A DNA stretch of 64,000 bases from Cantharellus purpuraceus (lineage: Eukaryota > Basidiomycota > Agaricomycetes > Cantharellales > Hydnaceae): positions 248,001 to 312,000 of the forward strand of contig JALBUN010000045.1 of NCBI GenBank assembly GCA_025174535.1, written 5' to 3'. The stretch's first letter is position 1; the number at the start of each line of letters is the position of its first letter. Position numbers and translations under genes: made by a program. The notes beneath the pieces were generated by a model. The model was given only the letters and a program-made list of their open reading frames with translations, ran no database searches and was not told the origin of the DNA. Positions 46,722-58,238 of this stretch are shown piece by piece.

Positions 46722-48616
46722 ATGCCACAGAAGCGTGTTACATATTTCTACGATTGTGTGTGACATCTGACTCATTTGTGTCTCATATATATACTGATTA
46801 TCACCTTTCAGCCGATGTTGGGTCATTTTCGTATGGCCTTGGGCACCCTATGAAGCCTCACCGCATACGGATGACACATAATCTGGTCTCTGCATACGGC
46901 ATGCTCGACAAGATGAAAGTCCTGGTGTGTGCATACGTCAGTAATACATCTTGTAGCTCATGGTTGCACTTAGAGGCCGAGAAGATCTTCACCTGAAGCC
47001 ATGTCTGCGTTTCATACAGACGAATATGTGGATTTTCTGCATAAAGTCACACCAGAAACAATGGAAGATCTCACTATTTCGGGGCAAAGATGTGTGTATT
47101 GAACTTTCTTTCCTGTCGTTTATGTTTGACAGTCCATCCCAGTTCTGACTGGCGAGGACAACCCGGCATTTGAAGGTCTGTTCGAGTTTTGCTCAATATC
47201 TGCAGGTGGCTCTGTAGGTGAGTCTTTGGGATCATGTTACCTTCTTCATATCGTCTCAGTTCGATGATAGGGGCGGCGCAGAGGGTGAATGATGGTGCAG
47301 CCGACATTGCTATCAACTGGGCAGGGGGCCTCCACCATGCAAAGAAGCGCGAAGCATCAGGCTTTTGCTACATCAATGATATCGTACTTTCCATCTTGGA
47401 GCTCTTACGAACGTTTCCTCGCGTACTTTACATTGACATTGACTGTCATCACGGCGATGGAGTCGAGGAAGCATTTTATGCCACTAATCGCGTTTTAACA
47501 TGCAGCTTTCATAAATTTGGAGACTACTTTCCAGGAACTGGACATATAGAAGACAGAGGAAAGGGGAAGGGGCTTGGTTACTCTGTGAATGTACCATTGA
47601 GGGACGGTCTCACTGACGACGCACTCAAGCGCGTGTTTGAGCCCGTGAGTCGGATATTCCTTAATTCTTTCCCCAATTATGACGGCGTACTAGGTTGTAG
47701 ATGGCGTTCTTGAGTGGTATCGACCATCTGTAGTCGTACTGCAGTGCGGGGCCGACTCACTTGCTGGGGATAAGCTCGGTTGTTTCAATATTACCATGGA
47801 GGGCCACGCGATGTGCGTGCAGCACCTGCGCAAGACGGGCCTGCCGCTCATTCTCCTGGGCGGGGGTGGGTATACGACAAAAAATGTCGCACGTGCCTGG
47901 ACGTATGAGACCGCCTGCGCCCTCGGAATTGAAGATACCATTGACCGGAATTTGCCATGGCACGACTACTTCGAGTGGTTTGGTCCACGGTATCGTCTCG
48001 AGGTGGCTAGTAATAATATGGAGGACTGCAATGAGCGAGATCAATACCTAGACGGCGTGCGGTAAGTGTGCCGATGTTTTTATTGAAGGGGTTCTTATAG
48101 GTCTGTTTAGGGAGGACGTGTTAGCGAACCTGCACGAGCTACCATTTGCTCCATCTGTAGCGCTACAACAAGTGCCGAAACAAAGTATTGGCGATATCCT
48201 CGCCCATACGTCCGAAGACGCCGATGATGACAGTGATCTTGACGAACGAATACAAAGTGTGTCATACTCCGTCACGTCATACTATTTTCTCAACGTCAGT
48301 GTTTCCAGAGGTTGTCCGTCGTGCTTACGAAGGACGCATGGAAGCTGACTCGGAATCAGCATCCGAGGTGGAGGATGTGCACATGTCGGACGTAGACTCG
48401 TCCTCTTCTTCAGATGGAACACATGGTCAATTCACGCGCCGAACGCTTATCAATGGCTATGGGCACGCTCGGTATGACGTCACTCATACCAAGCGCAAGT
48501 TTTTTGGGAGCTCTCTTGCTTGGGATCCACTGCTGCGGGACTTGCGGCACAAGATGGCAACGACGATGAATGGAAGGGGTCGTATTGAAGCGTTGAATAA
48601 TGGCTGGTCCAACTAG
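46722..48616 (+). CDS. Class I histone deacetylase, HOS2/PHD1-type (paralogue 1)
   Basis: Zinc-dependent deacetylase of the Rpd3/Hos2 class. Eight exons: 46722-46755, 46812-46924, 46974-47093, 47133-47217, 47271-47644, 47694-48061, 48111-48256, 48309-48616; 515 residues. Start [11 protein letters not shown]. The active-site channel is intact: [34 protein letters not shown] (zinc/charge-relay His-Asp), [20 protein letters not shown], and [19 protein letters not shown] (catalytic Tyr region). The C-terminal ~150 residues are acidic, Ser-rich and then basic, ending in a conserved block [16 protein letters not shown] shared with the second copy. All seven introns sit at the same positions as in the gene at 58239-60109. 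Intron 3 is only 39 bp. Confidence 0.93.
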
Positions 48617-50171
48617 ATTACAATGGCTACCTTTTTTTTTTGGCTGTATCGGTATATAATATGTATTGCTGGCTCTGTATCGTAATATATATATTTTTAT
48701 TAGACCCTTTTTTTTTTGCCAGACGCGTTTTGGCTGCTGTCACGTGTCACACAAGCGCGTTGTCACGCACGCAAATGAGTGAGATGAAGTACTAGTCCTT
48801 GAACATTGTCTCGATTGACGAAAGTCTTGAGTATGATGGTCTCCCAGAATAGGCGAGACTCACTCACAAGAAGTTGGACATGGTCCATAACTTTGGACCG
48901 GTGGGGGACGACCATCCCAAAACTCTGTATGGCCAATTGGACCAGTTTTCCGAATGATTGCGCATTATGTCCCAGAGTGGAATATCAATCTTCATGACTA
49001 TTTTGCTTCTGGATGATCAGTCCCATAAGTCCTTGTCGCGAAATGGATATAACGACAAATCCTGATTGGATCTTTCCAAGAAACGGTACCCAAACGCCAA
49101 GAGTAAAGAATTATGATATTTCCTTGCGCATGTGCAGTTTCCGAGGACCTTTCCCGGATCATTAGTTGTCGTCTGGTTATAAGGCACACTGCACCAGCGA
49201 CACGCAAGAAGTGATGGTATCGGGTTGATGCCATTGGACTATTGTACCTCAAGACATTTCAGCACTCAGCGTTTAGTCTTGGCTACCGAAATACTACACA
49301 ACGCCACAATCATTCGTCCCTTTTCAGCGGCAGAGGCTCACTGTTCTCATACCCAAGCGCCATGCTTTAGCAAAATGAGATTCTCAAGAGTGTTAACCTT
49401 AGAACATCAGCTCCACGAAGGCTCACTTAGGTGCCGTGGATTGCCGGTGCGCCGCTGTATCGCGACTCAGGAACTTCACCATAACAGCGGGGGTGAGGCA
49501 CAACTAGGAATACTAGTTCGGACTAACGTGGATGAGAACTTCACATGTGCGTGTGGCGGAACGGAGATCGAGTATAGTGATAGGCATGATATCCCCACAG
49601 CGAACCCTGCCAATATCAAGTGGCTTCAACACAAAACATTCTGAGGTGGTTGTCCCAAACTTGAAGACAACGAAGCCTCACTTCAAGTCGAATGTTCTCG
49701 ATTGCGATCTCGTAGTGCAGATGGCTTAGAAGACAAAGACAGAGGCGTGGGATCGAAACTCAAAAACCGAATGTAACCACTGTTACGGTTATATTCAGGA
49801 AACAAAAGCAATTGTTGGGATGCGAAAGCACCACAAAGATGATGACATCAACGACACGCACATTCTTACAGTAATTGTGGTATAAATTCTCGAGCAGGGA
49901 GGTGCTAGGAAGGCTACCCCATCTTGATCGTTGCGTCCCAGCGTCTAAACCCTCCGGTGCCACTGTTTCAGCCCAGCTGTCAATTATCTCAGCACGCACT
50001 CTTCCACATATGGCAATGCGCCACAAGGTCACGTGATGTGTGGCAGCGATGTCCATGCTCCACGAGTATAAAGACGAGGCATGTTCGCATCATTCATCAT
50101 TGGAAAGACTTCCAATACTCAAGAACCGATATCCCTGACACTATCTCAGGCTTCAGGCCCATTGTCGTAGT
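48617..50171. other. Intergenic region
   Basis: Poly-T and TA-rich tracts just after the deacetylase stop suggest its 3' end. A plus-strand frame at 49225-49644 has no motif and no good splice links. Nothing else recognised. Confidence 0.5.
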
Positions 50172-50948
50172 ATGTCCGAGTCACCAGTGGCGCCGTGAGT
50201 TGTACCACCCATATTCCTCAGTAGAATCACGATGAATCTCCCATTACTCAAAAACAGATCCCCAACTCCAGAAAATCCAGAAAATCCAGAACCCTCTCCT
50301 GGTCCGGGTCAGGTCCTGGTGTCTGAAGGGGTATACCAGCTACTTATGAGTTTAAAAGCGTATGTACTATCGACAATGACGAAAGAAGCTTATTTTAAAA
50401 CGCTCAGCAGTCAGGAGTCATCACAAAACCACACTCTCACCTCTCCACATGAGGATGGAAACGCCCTTGGCCCTGACTTCAAGTGGCCAGAGCCCAATGT
50501 TAAAACCCAACCATCGTCGGAGAAACCGCGGTCCTGCAAGGAGTGTTTGCCATTCACTATGGTCGACCACGATTTACTGTGTAAATTCAAAGATGAGCAT
50601 GGTAAGCCATGTCAGGAGTCTATGGTTAGCGGGCGGTGTGATATTGTTCGGCACATTCTACAAGACCACATCGAGAGAGAGTTGAAGGGAATAAAGGCCA
50701 GGTCGCTCAAGATGGAGGATGCTCAAATACTTGTCAATCCGAAAAGGGTTGAACGTGCCGAAGATTATATGTGGCAATGTCCAAAATGTGAACATGCTTC
50801 CATGGCTCTTGATGAGGTGGAAAAACATATGGAACACAAGTGTTACTCTGGTTTGCCGCAGTTGGAAATCCCTCTACCTGACCAGAAGGCCGTGGATGGG
50901 TATGCGATGACGATATTGGACGCTCTCGATGCTATCCTCGCTGCTTAA
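50172..50948 (+). CDS. Orphan protein with zinc-finger-like motifs
   Basis: Two exons (50172-50194 and 50258-50948, 63-bp intron gtgagt...aacag) join to a 237-residue protein beginning MSESPVAPSPTPENPENPEP. An unspliced alternative starts at ATG 50232. After a Pro-rich N-terminus and a predicted helix (GVYQLLMSLKAYVL) come two Cys/His clusters. The first contains CKECLPF and CKFKDEHGKPCQES followed by HILQDHIERE. The second, YMWQCPKCEHASMALDEVEKH..H, fits a C2H2 finger. The first fits a degenerate C2H2 or BED-like layout. I do not recognise the family; a DNA-binding role is possible. Frame quality over 690 bases supports a real gene. Confidence 0.65.
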
Positions 50949-51214
50949 TCAAGGCGCGCTTCGGAGCATCGATGGAGTGGCAGAACAGCGATCCGAGTCG
51001 TGATATTTCTAGTTTGTATATACCGTTCACCGTACTTGAATTCGCAAACACGAAACTTTAGCCTTTTTCCGTACTTTGGTTGGCTTGAGTTGAACAGAGC
51101 AATCGATGGCGCAATTATCTGCTTTGTCGTTTCTTTCAGAGATGTATGCATACAGCTGGACTCGAAACTTCTCATGCATTATTACCATATCGACCCATTC
51201 TCCTCCACAAGCGA

Positions 51215-53408
51215 CTATACCCCCACGAAGCCTCTGGCTCTTGCCCACAAAACCTTCGCAACAATTCGCGGGGAAAAGAGATCAGTGCGGGGGCCAAGCC
51301 AGTTGGTCATCCGATAAACTACTGCAGCAACGTACTTATCCTGCCGCAGTATGTTTTCAGCATAAACCATTACCAGATCCAACAGATTGAAAGGCACCTG
51401 GGTGGAAAGGCGCAGGACAGTAGCTACATAATCGCGCTGCCATGAGTTTGTGGTTTCGAGTTCCTCGCCGGGCACTGGAACGGTGGTTTTGAAGCCATAA
51501 TCTACTCCTCTCGCAGTATCCCTACAAAGCCGCGGGTCGCTGTTATTTGATATAGAACGCATAGGGCACGGAAGATACATACCAAACATGCCCGGAACGG
51601 TTCGCCCTAGCTGCGAAGTATTTCTGGCTAAAGTCCGAAGGGAATATGCCCCCGGATCCGGTCTTGTTCTTAGAAGCATTTGGAACGTGACGTGCTAGCA
51701 GTGCATTGAGCGTCACAGCCTCCACGCACGCTTTTGTGCATCCTTCTCTGCATTATAGGATCGTGAGCAAGTGACGCGGAGGTCAAGGTATATATAAAGC
51801 ATTTATCACCCTAAGACGGGGTTTGATTGCATCACAGAATCGCCGACAGCGACAAAGTTGGACGGCAGGTTATGTGCACGATGGTATAGGACGTACACGC
51901 CTGGTGCTGCAAAAAGGCAAACGTTAGTACATTATCTGCCGAAGCACCGACCCTTCAAGTACGCACGACAACGAGTGAAGACATATGTTGCAGGTACGTC
52001 TTCTTGTTCGAATAGATCCAGCATCGCGAATAGCCACTCTGGGAGGGGCTGTGCAGGAGACGTCTCTGACAGGAAAGCCCTGACGCCTTCGATGCCTGTT
52101 CTCCGTTCATTCATATCCCATCCTCCACATGCCATTTGAACTTGAATCATGCTCGTTAAGCGGAGAAGAGAACATCTTCTCACATGAACGACTTACTGAA
52201 GTTGTGCTCTCGCCGCTGCATGATCACACTGGTGCGCTCCAATTTGGAATTAGGGAAATAAAAGTACAGGTGGCTTGTAGCTTCAGGCCCAGCATCATCG
52301 GCCACACCAAGTATTTGGTTTAGTCTGACCCTGAGCCTTAGTGGAACATCAAATTCACATGTGTTGTAGGTCATTTTGTGATCATATGTAATCTTGAGTT
52401 CTTGGAGAGGTAGTGACCCCGGAGGGGGTGGCGTGGAGGGAGCATTGGGGACTGGTGTCAAATCCTTTAGCCAACGCCATCCTCCAAGCGCAGGCCCAGT
52501 ACAATCTGTGCAAAGTGCCAGACATGGGAAACATTGTCAGAACACTCGGAGCGATAATAGAAGGATAATGATGCAGACCAACAACCAATGATGCCGAAAT
52601 GTGGGACTCTTTACCGGCCCTGGATCTTACTTTGACACCGGCAAGCTGATTTGTCAATGAGTTGCTCCGAAGTAGTCCGATCACGTTTCCAGATTGGTAT
52701 GTGACGTTGGGACAATTTTCCAGCACCATACGCCGCAGCGCAGTCTCGAACAAAGGTCTCGTTGCAAAGATGACCTCCACCGTACCTTTCGGAAACAAGT
52801 ATCTAGGCGGGATTTGTGGCACACCTGACATGTGTATTATGGCCTCTGCGGGTGTCATCCTAAGCTTCAAGTTGAGCCCAGTGCACACGGAAAGCGGCTC
52901 CTCGATGTCACATACCGTCCACCTCCCTGTCCAAGCTCCTGTTTTACATTGGGAAACAACCGTTGAAGCGCAAACGAGATAAATGCATGGTAGGCGTGTG
53001 TTGCAGTGTATTGGGCTACATGAGATCGTTTGAGAGACTTCTGACGGTGACGATCTTGCAATCCGTCCGCCGTCGCAAGCCACTCTTCGGACTCAATGAT
53101 AACCACATTCTGAAAGTGATTTGAGCATATTCGTGCTGCAAATAGGCCAGCTATGCTGTGGGATCGGGATGATCAAGATGTCACATGGATACGATAGCTT
53201 AGGACTCGGACCTTCCACCGCAAATCACTGCCGTTCCCTGTATCTTATCCTTGTCATTTCTGACATGCGATAGTAAGGGGAGATCGTCGACGGCAGTCAA
53301 CGTCGCCACGAGCTTCTTTCTGAGTATGTGCGAAATTGCCCTGTAGCCAGTGAAGACGACGAGCAGTGAGAGCGACAGAGCTCGGTATGATACGCCAATG
53401 AGCGCCAT
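51215..53408 (-). CDS. Membrane-anchored FAD-dependent monooxygenase-like oxidoreductase
   Basis: Eight exons: 53408-53212, 53155-52916, 52859-52579, 52505-52197, 52140-51967, 51906-51810, 51747-51583, 51521-51215; 589 residues. An N-terminal hydrophobic helix (ALSLSLLVVFTGY) precedes the dinucleotide-binding loop VICGGSIAGLFAARIC, and the acidic residue ending the second strand is in VVIIESEEW. Further marks: KRSHVAQYTATHAYH, RPLFETALRRMVLENCPNV, SLVVDCTGPALGG, and the second FAD motif FVAVGDSV followed by LGEGCTKA. The C-terminal block WDTARGVDYGFKTTVPVPGE is one I associate with a large basidiomycete family of FAD/NAD(P) oxidoreductases. Substrate unknown; secondary metabolism or xenobiotic oxidation is plausible. 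Confidence 0.85.
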
Positions 53409-54116
53409 CAGGGATAAAATGCGCAGTTTCGTGAAAGAATCCCACAAGCCTTATATACTGGGAGCGTTCCATTGGCGTTCCTTGACAATTGACAATACAA
53501 TACACAACCCCGCTCTTCGCTTCATATGCATACCCATCATATGCATTCATAACTCACTGCAGCCAGCCCCGGCAGTGATTTACCCCATAACCGGAAGCGT
53601 ATTACTATGAGAATGTACTCGCCTCGCCTGGCACATCAGAAAGTATATTCGGCCGCCAGCTCACGATCATGATTGTCCGACAGCGATAGATATGGATCGG
53701 ACGCATAGCGCGCACTGCAGAAGCGCTGAGGGCGCCGACTGTCCCGTTACGCATAAACGTGGCCCTGGCCTTGGGACCTCTGCGATACCGTTCTGGATCT
53801 CGTTCGCATCAGAGATAGTTCGCTGTCGAAGCCAGATAATAGGTTTTACCCATCGTAATCGATGGGGAGATATTGAACCGACCGGCGGCTCCTACATACT
53901 TCTTAAGTCACTACTACGTACGTATATATACTATCAACTAAGTATCACCAACTCATTCCTTGTAGCCCCCACGTCAACTCTGGCCTCAATGATAGATGAC
54001 AATGAAGTGATGTAAAGTATGGTGGAATTTCCTGGCACGAGGCAGGCTTCATGATGTCTACGACTTCTCAAAGTTAAGGTTCCGTATCTGTAACCTGTAA
54101 CGCTGCTTTCGACCTC
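53409..54116. other. Divergent promoter region
   Basis: Between the FAD oxidoreductase (leftward) and BTB gene (rightward). A tatatata-like tract lies near 53925. No gene seen. Confidence 0.5.
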
Positions 54117-55115
54117 ATGTCCGTTAGTCCATACTCTACATCAAGCCGTGTGGATTTGCCTTCCCCAGACTTGGAACGCCGAGGTGCAGAGAGTCCAGTT
54201 GAATCATGTCATCGTCATGATCGCTACTACCTTGAGGATGGGGTAATATTTCAAGTTGAGTGCTTGTATAAGATCGTGACTATCGCAGTCGATGTCAGGC
54301 AACTCACCATCTCTTACACTCATGCAGGTTCAAAAGATTTTGTTCAAGATACCTCGCTATATCCTCGTGCATGAATCGCCTGTATTCGAAGACATGTTCC
54401 ACATGCCTGACTGCGATCAGTCCGAAGGGATCGCAGATACAGCGCCAATTCGACTGCCGCAGGTTCAAGTCGTGGATTTTGAGAGACTTCTGGAGCTTCT
54501 GTACCCCTTGTGCGTTGACTCGGAGTTGCACAAGGAAGTCGCGCTAATAAAATGGTCAGGAAATTCGCCAACTTTACAACAGGGACGAAAGATTGGGGCG
54601 AATCAGAATGGAAGTCGATTTTACTTTTGGCATCTAGATGGGAGATGCTTGAAATACGCAGTCAAGCTATTGTTAAGTTGGACGTATGCGCCTGTCCTAC
54701 CACCAAAGTTCTCCTTGGTCGAACTTTTGATCATCCTCCCTGGATACGCGATGGCTATCTTCGATTGTGTCTGCAAAACAGCCCCATGGCCATGGAAGAT
54801 GTGGAAGGAATGGGCTTGAAAGAAATAATAGGTATTTCAGCGGCAAGGGAAAGAATCAGATTACACGTCATCATGCCGTCCTCTGTAATGTCACCGTCGT
54901 ACACACCGGATGCGAATGGCCGCGTTCGGCTTGTCTACGTGCAAGAGAAGCGTTATGATATTTCTGAGGACCTCTATCAAGGTGTGTGAATATTAATACT
55001 GATGCAGCCACACATTGACACGGGAATGTGATTTTCTACTACCTCAGATGAACGGGTGCACAAGATATTAGATGAGGTATTCGACCTTCCAAAGAACCAT
55101 TCAGATTCGGATTAG
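54117..55115 (+). CDS. BTB/POZ domain protein
   Basis: Four exons (54117-54254, 54328-54509, 54560-54981, 55048-55115) give 269 residues. The BTB fold is recognisable: RYYLEDGVIFQVQKILFKIPRYIL, then HESPVFEDMFHMP and IRLPQVQVVDFERLLELLYPL. The second half (EWKSILLLASRWEMLEIRSQAI) matches the helical extension common in the very large BTB families of mushroom fungi. BTB proteins form dimers and often act as adaptors for CUL3 ubiquitin ligases or in transcription; nothing here points to one. The short last exon ends DLPKNHSDSD. Confidence 0.82.
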
Positions 55116-55985
55116 AGCGGGACCTGTGCACATGAATATTTGATTTCCCATTATTCTCTCCTGGAGCGTTTGAGTTGACGAGGCGATCGGAGGTGTCAAT
55201 GAGTTTGGGGATACAATTGCATCGAGCTTTGTGGGGGCAACGTGTGCCGATTCGACAAATGCGAGTTCTCTCCTTGCTCAACGCCCCTTCCAGTATTCGA
55301 TTGTACAGCTTAGTTTCCTCAGAACACGGCGTACAGATCTATCAGCACGAAGATTAGTGTTCTATATGAGACTCGCAATTAATGCAATCCTCGGCAGTGG
55401 GCTATGGAGCAAGCAATAAGGCTCGACTTGCAAAGCAGGGGATAATGGAGGAGTTCTTGCGGTCCAACAGGTAGGGACGACTGTCAGAAGTGAGACAGTT
55501 AGCTGAACCACCGAATGCTGGTATGTACCACGGCAAAGGCTCTAGTGTGTATTACTAGCATTACACCTTTCAAGTCATCGCATATCTGTTGAGCTGCAGC
55601 AACCTACACAAATCAATTTCTCTAGAGTTGACATACTTAGTGACTTTGGGGTGTAGACGCTTCTGTCTCAAGTGGTGATGGTGCCAAGACAATCTTAGCC
55701 ATTGGTGAACTTTCTTAGAGACAGAGAAGACCAGGATGAAAAGCTGTCATTGTGACGTTCATGGTAAGAATTCTCTCCCAGGTTTTACCATATAACAGAT
55801 TTATTCCTACTCTCATCTTGGAAAAAGGATACATCTAGTGGTGAGTGATGTCGGGCTACACAAGTCCTGAGCTACACACTGCCCATAAAAGAGTATCAGA
55901 TAAAGCTGAAATCCATATTCACGCACTTACTATGAGAAGAAAATGAATTATATCATGCCACTATGTCTCTGGTCATATCCCTCTG
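55116..55985. other. Intergenic region between convergent genes
   Basis: 3' flanks of the BTB gene and CDK8. No coding signal assigned. Confidence 0.5.
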
Positions 55986-57489
55986 CTATTCCAGCCGAGC
56001 TTTCTTTCTGCTGCCAGTTGTACCAGAGCCGCCACCAAGTCTGGACATTGGCATGCCAAAACCAGTACCGCTAGTGGGACGAGAGCCGTTATTGCCATTA
56101 CCGTTAAGAAGCGAGTGTGAGTGCGGCTGAGAAAGAGACTGTGAATTTGGGACAGCAACCATAGTCGGTGCTTCATCATGCGATATGCGCCGTTGTGGAG
56201 GCGCTTGATGTGCGGGCACTGAAAAGAAAGCACTGCTCATACATGGACTCAATCACGAGAGGAAATAGGGAAAGATGCGGAATACTGACTTTCGGTTGGG
56301 CTTCGGATCCTCATGGAACCACTTGTGGGCAAGTGCCTCCTTCGCAGTGATTCGCGTATCTGGATTATATTGAAACAAATGTATAAGGAGGTCATAGAGT
56401 GTATGAGGTGGTCGTATTTTCGCGTTTGTCCACGCGAAGAGGGTGTCACCGTATTGGTCTAGCCGAAGCATATTGTTATACTCTGGCATCGACCGCAGAC
56501 CTGGCCAATCAACCTCTAAAGCAACGACTCAGTAACGCATACCTTGTGCAATCCTGGAGGAGTGCCACTGACCGTTTGGCGTTCCGAGGACTTCAAAAAT
56601 CTTAAGAAGTTGATCGCGTTGAAATGGCACGTTCTTCTTCGAGTCAAGCTTGGCCTCCTCTCCTTTGAATATTGGCCGCAGGCTGATAAGCTCAGCCAAG
56701 ACACAACCCACAGCCCAGCAGTCAACAGCTTTATTATAATGCCGTGCACCGAGTAGCAATTCGGGAGCTCGATACCATATGGTAACGACGACTTTATCCC
56801 CAGTAAACAATGGTTGGAGAGGCTGGTACGTGAGACGTGCCAATCCAAGGTCGCCTATCTTGACGACACCACCTGCGGTTATGAGAATATTCGCAGGCTT
56901 TAGATCGCGGTGAAGTATGTGCGATTCGTGAAGGTATAGAAGACCATTCAAAAGTTGATGAATAAGCGACTTCAATACGTGGATTGGTATTTGGATGCGT
57001 AAAGTTTGGGCGTGGTGATGGATCACTTGCTGGGACGATGTAAATCATTAGACGAAATGAGTATGCTATTGGTATACTTACAAGGAAATCGTGTTCGGCA
57101 TATTCGAATACCATGTATATAGACTTGTCTTCGAGCATGACTTCTTTCAAGGCCACCACATTCTCATGATTGATCTCGCGATTCAGCTGGCCGAGACTCA
57201 GCGTTTATTATGCTTCCCCGAGTGACACACATACCGCGATCTCTCTGATAGCGCTTTGACTGATACCAGTATATGTAACGACTTCACCTTCCTTGTCTGG
57301 TTTAAATTTCTTGATCGCATATACATTCTTCTCATCGTCTTTCGATTGCGCCTTGTAGACTCGTCCGTACGTGCCAGAGGAAATGAACCCCAAAATGGAA
57401 TATTTAGAAAGGACAGATCTCCGGGTAGAGTCTTTCTTTGCCCGATAAAGTTGCATCGGGTCGCGGTTGAGCATAATGTCACGCTGCAT
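55986..57489 (-). CDS. SSN3: CDK8/SSN3, Mediator-associated cyclin-dependent kinase
   Basis: Kinase of the Mediator CDK module (with cyclin C, Med12 and Med13), phosphorylating RNA polymerase II CTD and transcription factors. Five exons: 57489-57235, 57186-57082, 57029-56573, 56515-56290, 56232-55986; 429 residues from [12 protein letters not shown]. Glycine loop [13 protein letters not shown], Lys in YAIKKFKPD, the CDK8-type helix [19 protein letters not shown] hinge, [10 protein letters not shown] catalytic loop, GDLGLAR in place of the usual DFG/DMG (the metal-binding Asp is kept), [19 protein letters not shown] and the CDK8-specific LRPIFKGEE region. The C-terminal tail is Ser/Gly-rich and ends KKARLE. 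The next in-frame codon upstream that could start is a GTG, so ATG 57489 is preferred. Confidence 0.92.
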
Positions 57490-58238
57490 GAGTGCAAGAC
57501 CAGCGGGGAGAACAAAACTTGTGTTTCTGTAGACGCCAGACCGTGACGCCGTAGGCACCAGGCAGAATCACAGCAGCGCAAGAAGTTGGCTGTTGTCGAC
57601 CCTGATTCCAGCCAGAGATCAATTAGGTGTGCAATGCTATGCGCTGGTCGTGTGATTGACAATGTGATGGACTTCGCTTAGAGGTAGTCAATAGCTGACT
57701 TTGAAATGTTTACATCAAACTTACCGCAGACTCAGTTGATCAAAGTCATAAACAATTTCATGACTCTACTACACCATTAGCTAATCTTATGATGTCTAGA
57801 GATTCTCAGCAAAAAAAAAGGGTATTATTCTTCATCTTTCATGCAAATTGGAGTGGCACAGCCGGTCGTGTTACTCCCCTCAATCTTCACTAAAATTATC
57901 CTTAGGGTGCGTCCCCCATGTTAACGTTCCTCGAACAGGGTCACCCGTTCCCGCAATAAAAGCACCAAGCGTACCAAAACCCGTCCATGAAGCGTGTGTC
58001 TTATAGTCAGCACGTGAAATCCAAAGAAAGCAACTTCTGAATCTCTCAGAAGAGACTCATATCTAACAGATGGATGTCGGATTAACTCTGGTATGTATAT
58101 CTCCTCAACTTTATCGAAGTAGACCCCTAATAAGTAATAAAACATCTGGTTACACATACAAGTAAAGAATTATAATACAAGATTGATAGTATACAATAGG
58201 GATCATACACAGACAGCTCTTACAGCAATCCACCCGAT
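57490..58238. other. Intergenic region
   Basis: CDK8 promoter side and 3' flank of the second deacetylase gene. No gene seen; the poly-A run near 57810 is unremarkable. Confidence 0.5.

Noticed and set aside
49225..49644. Possible gene in the gap after the first HDAC
   Set aside because: No motif, no plausible splice partners, and several overlapping frames of similar size.
50195..50221. A 27-bp intron in the orphan zinc-finger-like gene
   Set aside because: Below the usual minimum intron size; a 63-bp intron ending at 50257 works in frame.
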